Shown here in pieces: positions 1 through 5,125 of a stretch of DNA of 5,366 nucleotides. The first letter of the stretch is position 1, and each line of letters begins with the position of its first letter. The DNA is from Nitrospina sp. (GTDB taxonomy: Bacteria > Nitrospinota > Nitrospinia > Nitrospinales > VA-1). The DNA is taken from the NCBI GenBank assembly GCA_003545625.1, contig DODH01000120.1:1441-6806 (forward strand). Reading direction: 5' to 3'. The notes beneath the pieces are model-generated. The model made no database searches and was not told the DNA's origin. It worked only from the letters and a program-made list of their open reading frames with translations. The position numbers and the translations under genes were made by a program.

Positions 1-202
1 GGGTATCAGGAAGTTCTTCAAGAACGCTCTCATTAACTTTTCGACATTCCTTAAGCATAGGTCCGGAACCAGGGCATGCATTCAAGATGGAGAAGTGGTC
101 CATCTTTTTCATCATTTCACAAATGTCGGACGGCTTGCATTTGGCGAAGGAAGGGGTCGCCTGGGTTAACAAAACGATTAAGGTCAAAAATACGATCCGC
201 AT
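1..202 (-). CDS. Small secreted four-cysteine protein, 3' part cut off by window edge
   Basis: The first 67 codons are visible; the gene continues past the left edge. The ATG at 202 is preceded by AGGAG (209-213) at 6-nt spacing, which fixes the start. Residues 1-20 form a short Sec signal peptide: a basic MR, a hydrophobic stretch (IVFLTLIVLLTQA), and a likely signal-peptidase site after SFA at residue 20. The mature part starts KCKPSDICEMMKKMD and carries cysteines at residues 22, 28, 43 and 53 (CX5C-X14-CX9C). Their even number suggests two disulfides in the periplasm or outside the cell. No family is recognised and the function is unknown. It lies downstream of the sirtuin gene in the same direction, separated by about 200 bp with a possible terminator, so it is probably its own transcription unit. 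That it is a real coding start is well supported by RBS, signal peptide and open frame. Confidence 0.75.
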   Translation of the reverse strand, partial: MRIVFLTLIVLLTQATPSFAKCKPSDICEMMKKMDHFSILNACPGSGPMLKECRKVNESVLEELPDT

Positions 203-248
203 ATTAAACTCCTGATGTCGGAATAATTTTACTGGGCAAAGAAACGGC

Positions 249-273
249 AAAACCGGCGGAGAGCCTCCGCTGG
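249..273 (-). terminator. Possible Rho-independent terminator after the HD-sirtuin operon
   Basis: Positions 253-261 (CCGGCGGAG) pair with 265-273 (CTCCGCTGG) in a 9-bp stem with one G-T wobble and a 3-nt loop. Read on the minus strand, the stem is followed directly by TTTT (252-249) and then a T-rich stretch. It sits about 130 nt past the sirtuin stop and about 50 nt before the next minus-strand start. It could end the operon or act as an attenuator for the small secreted protein. The U-tract is short, so strength is uncertain. Confidence 0.4.
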
Positions 274-404
274 CAACTAGCCTGGCGTTAACTGCGCACA
301 AAGATTCTTGATAGCTCCACAGCTAGTGGGAGGATACTATAAATTGTAAACTCAAGGAAACATAAAAATTGGTGCCTTGATTTTTGCCGGGGGAGCCGTT
401 GGTT

Positions 405-1226
405 TTAATCACCGCCGGTGATTCGATCCAGTTCCATGAAAGCTTCTTTGCCTTTCATGGCAAGAAAATAATCCGTATTGACAATGCGGTTACTGGAAGG
501 GTCCAGATTGATATTGATGACAGGTACTCCTCTTTCCATGAAATGAAGAGCAATATAATCATTGGTGGGAACAGCTCCCGAACTACCGACCAAAATAGTA
601 AGGTCAACGGGTTCTTGCAAAAACCTTTTAAAACTTCCTTCCTGTTCAGGGTGTCCGCTGTATTCTCCATCTCCAAACATCAAAATATGGGGCCGGGCGA
701 TTCCCCGGCAACGGCTGCATACCGGATAATTGGACGCCTTCATGGAGGCGGTGTCCAGATCGCAAAGGGGGACAGAAAGGTCTTCCCAGAACTGGTAGGT
801 ACAAGTGTCGAGGCATTGCAGTCTCCACATGGAGCCATGAACTTCAAGGATCCGGTCTTCAGGGCAACCCGATCTTAAATGCAAACCATCGGTATTAGTA
901 GTGTGGATGAATCCATCCCGGTCTTGGAGCCATTTGTTGATGATCCGGTACCCTTCATGAGGCTGGTTTTCATGAGCGTTACGGCGTCTCCATTCATAAA
1001 AAGCCCAGGCGTGCGGTAATTCATTGCGAAATGCCCAGGGACTGGCCAAGTCCTGCGCCTCCAGATTTTTTTTCTTGAAAGGAGGAAAATTTCTCCAATA
1101 GCCATTCTTGTCCCTGAATGTAGGAATATTGGAGTCAGCACTCATACCGGCACTGGTTAAAAATAGCACCCGTGTTGCTTTGTTAATCAGGTCCGAGGCC
1201 TTATGCAGAATTTCAAGCTGTTCCAT
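405..1226 (-). CDS. Sir2-family NAD-dependent protein deacylase (sirtuin)
   Basis: A 273-residue cytoplasmic sirtuin, expected to remove acyl groups from lysines while consuming NAD and releasing nicotinamide and O-acyl-ADP-ribose. The NAD-binding Rossmann motif is TSAGMSADSNIPTFRD (residues 24-39), where the first Gly of the usual GAG is Ser. The catalytic segment is TTNTDGLH (109-116), with Asn111 and Asp113 kept and the usual Gln before Asn replaced by Thr. The general-base His130 is in EVHGSM. Zinc ligands are Cys138/Cys142 (spacing CX3C, not CX2C) and Cys170/Cys173, followed by RPHILMFGD. Y77-x-x-R80 (FYEWRRR) matches the acyl-pocket signature of CobB and SIRT5, which points to succinyl/malonyl-lysine as possible substrates. 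The frame is open 20 codons further upstream, but the Met at 1226 gives a normal sirtuin N-terminus and has an RBS. It overlaps the end of the HD gene by 14 bp, so the two are probably translationally coupled. The family call is firm; the substrate is inferred. Confidence 0.92.
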   Translation of the reverse strand: MEQLEILHKASDLINKATRVLFLTSAGMSADSNIPTFRDKNGYWRNFPPFKKKNLEAQDLASPWAFRNELPHAWAFYEWRRRNAHENQPHEGYRIINKWLQDRDGFIHTTNTDGLHLRSGCPEDRILEVHGSMWRLQCLDTCTYQFWEDLSVPLCDLDTASMKASNYPVCSRCRGIARPHILMFGDGEYSGHPEQEGSFKRFLQEPVDLTILVGSSGAVPTNDYIALHFMERGVPVININLDPSSNRIVNTDYFLAMKGKEAFMELDRITGGD

Positions 1227-1863
1227 CCCACTCCCTATAAAACTGATCCAGATACGCCTGCATGAACTGGTGTCTTGCTTCTGCAAGCCGCTTACCCGAG
1301 GCCGTATTCATCCGGTCTTTCAATAAAAGTAGTTTCTCATAAAAGTGATTGATGGTGTGTCCCTGGTTTTTTTTGTAATCATCGAAACTCTGATGCAGGA
1401 CCGGCTTTTCTTCAGGATGATAAATCAAGCGATTTTTGTAGCCTCCATAGGCGAAAGTGCGGGCGATGCCCAAAGCTCCTATGGCATCCAACCGATCTGC
1501 GTCCTGCACCACTTTTCCTTCAAGCGTTTTCATAGGTGTTGGCACCCCCGCTCCCTTGTACGAGATACTGGCGACGATTTCGATGACTGGGTCAATCACC
1601 CTGCGTTCCACATGGTTTGCAGCGAGGAACTGTTCCGCCATTTGAGGGCCTTTGTTTTCGTCCCCGTCGTGAAACTTCCAATCAGCAATATCGTGGAGCA
1701 GGGCGGCTAATTCGACGACCATCAAATTTGCCCCTTCCTGTCCGGCAATATTTTTTGCCAGGTTCCACACCCGGTAGATATGCCACCAGTCATGGCCAGA
1801 CCCCTCCCCGGCAAGCTTCTCTTCCACAAACCGGCAGGTTTTATCTATAATAGGGGGCGTCAT
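1213..1863 (-). CDS. HD-domain metal-dependent phosphohydrolase (YpgQ/YedJ-like)
   Basis: A 216-residue soluble protein of the HD superfamily, whose members hydrolyse phosphate esters or nucleotide pyrophosphates using a divalent metal. The expected motifs appear in order: GHDWWHIYRVW (23-33), with a probable metal ligand His28; the HD pair His57-Asp58 in AALLHDIADWK; and the late Asp motif QDADRLDAIGA (120-130), followed by the AxxFAYGG-type segment typical of the YpgQ/YedJ group. The domain fills most of the protein, and its length is normal for the group. The start ATG at 1863 has only a weak AAAGG about 9 nt upstream. It is the first gene of a two-gene operon and overlaps the downstream sirtuin by 14 bp. 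YpgQ of Bacillus has been described as a nucleotide pyrophosphohydrolase; whether this protein shares that substrate is not shown here. The family call is confident, the substrate unknown. Confidence 0.88.
   Translation of the reverse strand: MTPPIIDKTCRFVEEKLAGEGSGHDWWHIYRVWNLAKNIAGQEGANLMVVELAALLHDIADWKFHDGDENKGPQMAEQFLAANHVERRVIDPVIEIVASISYKGAGVPTPMKTLEGKVVQDADRLDAIGALGIARTFAYGGYKNRLIYHPEEKPVLHQSFDDYKKNQGHTINHFYEKLLLLKDRMNTASGKRLAEARHQFMQAYLDQFYREWDGTA
1231..1236 (-). promoter_or_regulatory. Ribosome binding site setting the sirtuin start, inside the HD gene
   Basis: The minus strand reads AGGGAG four bases before the ATG at 1226, within the last codons of the upstream HD gene. This supports the internal Met over the longer open frame beginning at 1286, whose extra 20 residues do not resemble a sirtuin N-terminus. 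Confidence 0.55.
1823..1851 (+). promoter_or_regulatory. Candidate sigma-70 promoter for the EcfT-like gene
   Basis: A perfect -10 TATAAT lies at 1846-1851 on the plus strand, with TCCACA (4 of 6 match to TTGACA) at 1823-1828 and a 17-bp spacer. It lies within the first codons of the divergent HD gene. Transcription would begin near 1858, leaving a leader of about 68 nt that contains the inverted repeat at 1893-1912. Found by eye only. Confidence 0.4.
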
Positions 1864-1892
1864 GGTTTATTACCTTTGGTTATTAACGAGCA

Positions 1893-1912
1893 GGGGTATC
1901 ATCTCATACCCC
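1893..1912. repeat. Perfect inverted repeat between divergent genes (operator or leader hairpin)
   Basis: GGGGTAT (1893-1899) and ATACCCC (1906-1912) are perfect 7-bp arms around a 6-nt loop, CATCTC. The repeat lies in the 62-bp gap between the HD gene and the EcfT-like gene, 13 nt before the latter's ATG. It sits downstream of the proposed plus-strand -10 and next to the proposed minus-strand -10, so it could be a shared operator. As RNA it would be a stable hairpin close to the EcfT start, which shows no clear Shine-Dalgarno sequence. It is not followed by a T-run on either strand, so it is not a typical terminator. Confidence 0.5.
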
Positions 1913-1913
1913 C

Positions 1914-1942
1914 ATTTAATGTTTCATGAAAATTAGCGACAA
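1914..1942 (-). promoter_or_regulatory. Candidate sigma-70 promoter for the HD-sirtuin operon
   Basis: On the minus strand, TTGTCG (complement of 1937-1942) and TTAAAT (complement of 1914-1919) are separated by 17 bp, each matching 4 of 6 consensus bases. The start of transcription would fall near 1907, inside the inverted repeat. The match is modest and the region is AT-rich, so this is tentative. Confidence 0.27.
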
Positions 1943-2609
1943 TAAAAATGGGGGTTATGTGGAGGGGGACACGTTTCTCCATGAGTTAAGGCCGCAAGGT
2001 AAGATCATTGCGGCTTTATTCCTGCTATTAGGGTCCGGCATTGGTAATGGCTGGTCTCTCGCCGTGGTCAGCGTGCTATCTGCGCTGTCAGTCATCGTAG
2101 CCAGGGTGCCTTTTAGGGAACTTCTCCGTACACTCAGGCGTATGTCCTGGTTTTTTCTTGCCATTGCGATTTTTCCTGTTTTATTCACTCCAGGGTTTTA
2201 TGTTGAACTGCCGTTTCCTATCAGTGTTTCTCGTGAAGGATTGACTCTGGGGCTGGAATCCTCTATGCGACTGGTGAATATTCTCATGGTATCTCTGGTA
2301 TTGGTCCGCACGACTTCGTCTGCCGATTGGATGGAAGGAATGGAAAAGCTACTCGGCCCCATGACGCACCGTTTCCCATATATCCGCGATTTACTTGCGG
2401 TAGCCGTGTTGTCAGTGAAGTTTTTACCTATGATCATTGTCCAGACCGAAGAACATTTTTCCAGCCTGCGCAAAAAAGAAACGATGCCCCGTGAACGGGG
2501 ATATCAAAAAATACGTTCCGTCATTCACTCCGTTCTGCAATTTATTGTTGAAATATTTTCAGATCTGGATCGCTACTGGCCCACTAGGCGTGGGGCCAGT
2601 GAGCAATAG
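1926..2609 (+). CDS. EcfT/CbiQ-like transmembrane component of an ECF-type transporter
   Basis: A 227-residue integral membrane protein resembling EcfT/CbiQ, the subunit that couples two ATPases to a vitamin- or metal-binding S component. The N-terminus GGYVEGDTFLHELRPQGKII (9-28) matches the family opening (YxxGDSxLHxLDPRxK). Hydrophobic segments lie at about 27-58, 75-92, 116-128 and 155-173. The C-terminal cytosolic part holds two regions where the family has Ala-Arg-Gly/Ser coupling motifs; here they read LRK (181-183) and RRG (221-223), so both are degenerate. The ATG at 1926 is the only early ATG in frame; an ATG at 1919 is out of frame and stops at once. No strong RBS is visible. No ATPase or S component lies next to it, so any partners must be encoded elsewhere and the substrate cannot be named. 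It is convergent with cysH, with a stem-loop at its 3' end. The family call is good; the function as a working transporter subunit is inferred. Confidence 0.82.
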   Translation: MKISDNKNGGYVEGDTFLHELRPQGKIIAALFLLLGSGIGNGWSLAVVSVLSALSVIVARVPFRELLRTLRRMSWFFLAIAIFPVLFTPGFYVELPFPISVSREGLTLGLESSMRLVNILMVSLVLVRTTSSADWMEGMEKLLGPMTHRFPYIRDLLAVAVLSVKFLPMIIVQTEEHFSSLRKKETMPRERGYQKIRSVIHSVLQFIVEIFSDLDRYWPTRRGASEQ

Positions 2610-2616
2610 CTTTTTT
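2572..2616 (+). terminator. Likely terminator overlapping the 3' end of the EcfT-like gene
   Basis: ACTGG-CCCAC (2575-2584) pairs with GTGGG (2590-2594) and CCAGT (2596-2600), with one bulged G at 2595 and a 5-nt loop. GCT (2572-2574) pairs with AGC (2602-2604) across a second bulge, giving about 13 bp in all. An uninterrupted run of six T's follows at 2611-2616, six bases after the stem. The stem lies within the last codons (YWPTRRGASEQ). The gap before the T-run is longer than in ideal terminators, so the call is moderate. Confidence 0.45.
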
Positions 2617-2619
2617 CTG

Positions 2620-2657
2620 TTAGCAACAACTCATCTAGGCTGAAAGAGCATTGCTAA
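2620..2657. repeat. 7-bp inverted repeat in the convergent intergenic gap
   Basis: TTAGCAA (2620-2626) and TTGCTAA (2651-2657) are perfect arms around a 24-nt loop, in the 60-bp gap between the convergent EcfT-like and cysH genes. No T-run follows on either strand. It may add structure at the two transcript ends, or be chance. Confidence 0.3.
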
Positions 2658-2663
2658 TTGGGT

Positions 2664-2678
2664 CCAGCGTCACGCTGG
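2664..2678 (-). repeat. Short hairpin with the cysH stop codon in its loop
   Basis: CCAGCG (2664-2669) and CGCTGG (2673-2678) form a perfect 6-bp stem. The three loop bases (2670-2672) are the TGA stop of cysH on the minus strand. No T-run follows, so it is not a standard terminator; it may protect the transcript 3' end. Confidence 0.4.
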
Positions 2679-3374
2679 TGGCCGGCGCTGGTGTAAGCCG
2701 CATTCTTTATGTTCCGGGTTTTCCCACCACCAGCGTCCTGCGCGGACGTCTTCTCCCTGTTCCACAGGTCGTGTACAGGGGGCGCAACCAATACTGGGGT
2801 AATTTCTCCTATGCAGAACGTTGATGGGAACGTTGTGTTCCGTAATATAGGTTTCGACCTGTTCCTGTGTCCATTCTGCAAGAGGATTGATTTTTATTAG
2901 TGGAGGATGATCCGGGTCTTCCATGACTTTAGGAATATCTGTCCGGGTGACTCCTTGCTCCCGCCTCAATCCTGTCACCCAGGCTTTCAGTTCGCCCAAT
3001 GCCCGGTTCAGCGGTTCCACTTTTCGGATACGGCAACATTCCTTGCGGTTCTCCACACTTTCACGGAATGAGAAAAACCCTTTTTGCCGAACCAGGCGCT
3101 CCACTTCGTTGTGGTCCGGAAAATAGGTTTTGATCTCCAGCCCATATTTGGAGCGGACCCGTTCGATGACCTCATAAGTTTCCTCGTGAAGCCTGCCGGT
3201 ATCGAGGGTGAAAATAGTGATAGGACCGCCAAGCTTGGCGATCATATCGATGAGCACCATGTCCTCCATGCCGAAACTGGAAGCCAGCCCAGCCTCAAGG
3301 CCATATTGGTCCATGCTCCAGCGTAACAGTTCTTCAGCAGATTTAGGTTCGAAATCTATGGATTGTAATGTCAT
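2670..3374 (-). CDS. cysH: Assimilatory adenylylsulfate (APS) reductase
   Basis: A 234-residue cytoplasmic enzyme that reduces adenylyl sulfate to sulfite and AMP with electrons from thioredoxin, in sulfate assimilation to cysteine. It has the PP-loop-type fold: SSFGMEDMVLIDM (32-44) is the substrate-phosphate loop, and TLDTGRLHEETY (56-67) and the IKINPLAEWT segment (160-169) are family signatures. Cys113-Cys114 (KECCRIRKVEPL) and Cys197/Cys200 (GCAPCTRP) are the four [4Fe-4S] ligands that separate APS reductases from cluster-free PAPS reductases. The C-terminal KECGLH (223-228) carries the catalytic Cys225. The length is normal. ATG at 3374 is the chosen start, with only a weak GGA-type RBS. 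No other sulfur-assimilation gene is in the window; it is read toward the EcfT-like gene and is divergent from the protease gene. The full cysteine set makes the APS assignment firm. The cysH symbol follows common use for this group. Confidence 0.94.
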   Translation of the reverse strand: MTLQSIDFEPKSAEELLRWSMDQYGLEAGLASSFGMEDMVLIDMIAKLGGPITIFTLDTGRLHEETYEVIERVRSKYGLEIKTYFPDHNEVERLVRQKGFFSFRESVENRKECCRIRKVEPLNRALGELKAWVTGLRREQGVTRTDIPKVMEDPDHPPLIKINPLAEWTQEQVETYITEHNVPINVLHRRNYPSIGCAPCTRPVEQGEDVRAGRWWWENPEHKECGLHQRRPPA

Positions 3375-3480
3375 AACGGGCTTCCACTTGACAGGGATAG
3401 TGATAGTATATATATATTGCGGATACTTTAGTATATATCAATTCGCTTGATACTTTTTCATGACCTCACTGAAAAAGCAA
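3375..3480. promoter_or_regulatory. AT-rich control region with three palindromes, upstream of cysH
   Basis: This region between cysH and the divergent protease gene is strongly AT-rich, with a TATATATATAT stretch near 3408. It contains three perfect inverted repeats in a row: ATACT-TT-AGTAT (3423-3434), TATCAA-TTCGC-TTGATA (3436-3452), and CTTTTTCA/TGAAAAAG (3453-3460 and 3470-3477, 9-nt loop). None is followed by a terminator-type T-run. On the minus strand TTGATA is a good -35-like hexamer, but I could not pair it with a good -10 at normal spacing, so the exact cysH promoter is not fixed. The layout suits a regulator-bound divergent promoter. Confidence 0.45.
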
Positions 3481-3481
3481 G

Positions 3482-3510
3482 TTGCGAATAAAAATTTAGA
3501 GCGATATTTT
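3482..3510 (+). promoter_or_regulatory. Candidate sigma-70 promoter for the HtrA-like protease gene
   Basis: TTGCGA (3482-3487, 4 of 6) and TATTTT (3505-3510, 4 of 6) are separated by 17 bp. Transcription would begin near 3517, leaving a 75-nt leader to the ATG at 3592. The surrounding DNA is AT-rich, so weak matches are expected by chance and this is tentative. Confidence 0.3.
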
Positions 3511-3565
3511 TCTATTCAAAGCGGATCTTCTTGTTGGCCCCATTTCCTGTGATTGGACCCATCAA

Positions 3566-3582
3566 TGTTTTTTTCAAAAACA
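3566..3582 (+). repeat. A/T hairpin just before the protease start
   Basis: TGTTTTT (3566-3572) and AAAAACA (3576-3582) are perfect 7-bp arms with a 3-nt loop, ending 9 nt before the ATG at 3592. If translation starts there, the hairpin occupies the place of a Shine-Dalgarno sequence, and none is seen. It is weak as RNA because it is nearly all A-T. Confidence 0.35.
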
Positions 3583-3591
3583 CCCTGTTGC

Positions 3592-4911
3592 ATGATGAAA
3601 CTTGTTTTATTTTTTGGGGCCTTGCTTTTGGGGGTTCTTCCTGCCCTGTCTGGCGAGGCCGGAATTCTGGAACAAGTGGAAAAGGAGTTGGTGGAACTCG
3701 CAGACAGGGTCCGTCCGGCGGTAGTCAGTCTGTCTCCCTATATTGCCAAAGACGCTGTCAGGCAGGGACTGCCTAAGAGGGGGAGGCCAGCCAATGCAGG
3801 GGCAGGGGTTATCTATAATGCCGAAAGGGGCCTCATCGTTACCAACAGCCATGTGGTGCGTAATGTTCAGAAAATCAAGGTGACCCTCATGGGCGGCCGG
3901 GAAATCATTGGCGAAGTGCTGGGGGCTGATGAAGATACCGATCTTGCGGTAGTTTATATTGCATCCAAAGTGCCGCTGGCTGAAGTTGTATTCGGGGACT
4001 CAAGCAAAGTCCGGATCGGGCAACTGGTTATTGCAGTGGGCAATCCTTATGGACTCAACGACACCACCACTTTTGGCATTATCAGCGGCTTGCAGAGAGA
4101 AAATATAAATCTTTCTCGCTACGAAGATTTCATACAAACGGACGCTTCCATTAATCCGGGTAATAGTGGAGGACCGCTTCTTAACATAAAAGGGGAAGTG
4201 ATTGGTATCAACACGGCGATCATCAATTATGCCCAGAGCATTGGTTTTTCTATTCCCTCCAATATGGTCAAGCATGTGGTGGAACAGTTGGTGGAGCATG
4301 GTGAGGTGCATCGAGGCTGGCTGGGTGTCGGCATAGACCCGGTTTCGGAGGAGGTGGCCAAGCGTACGAAGGCGCAGGTAGGGGAAGGGGTCATCATCAA
4401 TTCTATTTTTGAGGGGGATCCAGCCGACATAGCGGGACTTAAAGTCGGGGATATCATCTTGAAGATTGGAGGGTCGGAAATCAATTCTCCCAATAGCATG
4501 ATCCGGGTGATCGGGGCGATCACACCGGGGCAGACCATCAACTTGGATATTCTCCGTAAGGGCGAGCACAAGCTCGTGCCTGTCAAACTGGAATCGAGAA
4601 AGAAAAGAACGACTCAATTGGCCACTTTACCCCCCATGCGTCCATCCGGACTGGGGTTCACTGTGGTGAATTCCACAAAAGGTTCGAAACTGCCCGGTGG
4701 GGCTTTGGTGTCCCGAGTCACTCCGGAAAGCCCGGCCGCTTTAAAAGGCTTGCAATCAGGAGATCTGATTGTGGCGGTCAACGGGGAGGCCGTGGAAAAC
4801 CAGCACGAATTTGATGGATTAGTAGGCAAAATTCAGAAAGGAAGCCCGGTTTTTCTGTTGGTTTGGAGAAATGACAAAAAATTTCATTTGGGGCTTGTAA
4901 GGGAAAAATAA
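3592..4911 (+). CDS. Periplasmic HtrA/DegQ-type serine endoprotease with two PDZ domains
   Basis: An exported protease/chaperone that degrades misfolded periplasmic proteins; 439 residues from the chosen ATG. The signal peptide is MMK plus a hydrophobic stretch (LVLFFGALLLGVLPAL), with likely cleavage near SGEA (residue 23). The trypsin-like S1C domain spans about 30-235 with the full catalytic triad: His87 (TNSHVV), Asp117 (DTDLAV) and Ser192 (GNSGGPL). PDZ1 covers about 240-335, opening RGWLGVGI; PDZ2 covers about 355-438, opening LGFTVV. The stretch before the active-site His is short, as in DegQ rather than the long LA loop of DegP. The start is unsure: the frame is also open from a TTG at 3553 and ATGs at 3565 and 3595, none with a strong RBS. 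3592 was chosen because it gives a compact normal signal peptide. The gene stands alone, divergent from cysH. The family is certain; assignment among DegP, DegQ and MucD-like members is not. Confidence 0.93.
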   Translation: MMKLVLFFGALLLGVLPALSGEAGILEQVEKELVELADRVRPAVVSLSPYIAKDAVRQGLPKRGRPANAGAGVIYNAERGLIVTNSHVVRNVQKIKVTLMGGREIIGEVLGADEDTDLAVVYIASKVPLAEVVFGDSSKVRIGQLVIAVGNPYGLNDTTTFGIISGLQRENINLSRYEDFIQTDASINPGNSGGPLLNIKGEVIGINTAIINYAQSIGFSIPSNMVKHVVEQLVEHGEVHRGWLGVGIDPVSEEVAKRTKAQVGEGVIINSIFEGDPADIAGLKVGDIILKIGGSEINSPNSMIRVIGAITPGQTINLDILRKGEHKLVPVKLESRKKRTTQLATLPPMRPSGLGFTVVNSTKGSKLPGGALVSRVTPESPAALKGLQSGDLIVAVNGEAVENQHEFDGLVGKIQKGSPVFLLVWRNDKKFHLGLVREK

Positions 4912-5125
4912 ATTTGTTAAAGTTGCGCACCCAAAATGTGATATTTTTATTTGCAGGGGAATGGCGCTTTAAAAAAGAAATCTTATAAACCTTTTGAAAC
5001 AAAATGGGTTATATTTTTGCGGTTCACCATAAAGGGGTGGATAGGGCCGCTATATTGATTTAAAAAAAATAACATTCAGCAGTTTTTATTTAGTCATTTT
5101 TAGACGCACTACTTAGGAGGCAGAA
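4912..5125. other. AT-rich intergenic gap, no gene seen
   Basis: These 214 bases contain no convincing ORF, RNA gene or strong terminator for the protease gene. They hold several A/T tracts and must carry the promoter of the downstream exported protein. -10-like TATATT hexamers occur at 5010-5015 and 5051-5056, but neither has a good -35 at normal spacing. Confidence 0.5.

Noticed and set aside
353..385. TCAAGG/CCTTGA stem followed by TTTTT on the plus strand
   Set aside because: Only 6 bp with a 16-nt loop, and no plus-strand gene ends before it.
384..878. Open frame of 164 codons on the plus strand
   Set aside because: It lies antisense to the well-supported sirtuin gene, starts without an RBS and shows no recognisable domain.
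405..1863. Sirtuin-HD pair as an antiphage defence system
   Set aside because: The sirtuin is a stand-alone deacylase-type protein with no effector, sensor or nuclease domain, and no defence or mobile genes are near.
3084..3450. Overlapping plus-strand frames across cysH
   Set aside because: They are shadows of cysH, which has all family motifs; no RBS or domain supports them.
4000..4617. Open frame of 205 codons on the minus strand
   Set aside because: It is antisense to the HtrA protease, whose catalytic and PDZ motifs are clear. The translation has no domain pattern.
5006..5020. GG-N10-GC spacing resembling a sigma-54 promoter before the last gene
   Set aside because: Only the GG and TTGC core matches, and the CAC part of the -24 element is absent; expected by chance in AT-rich DNA.
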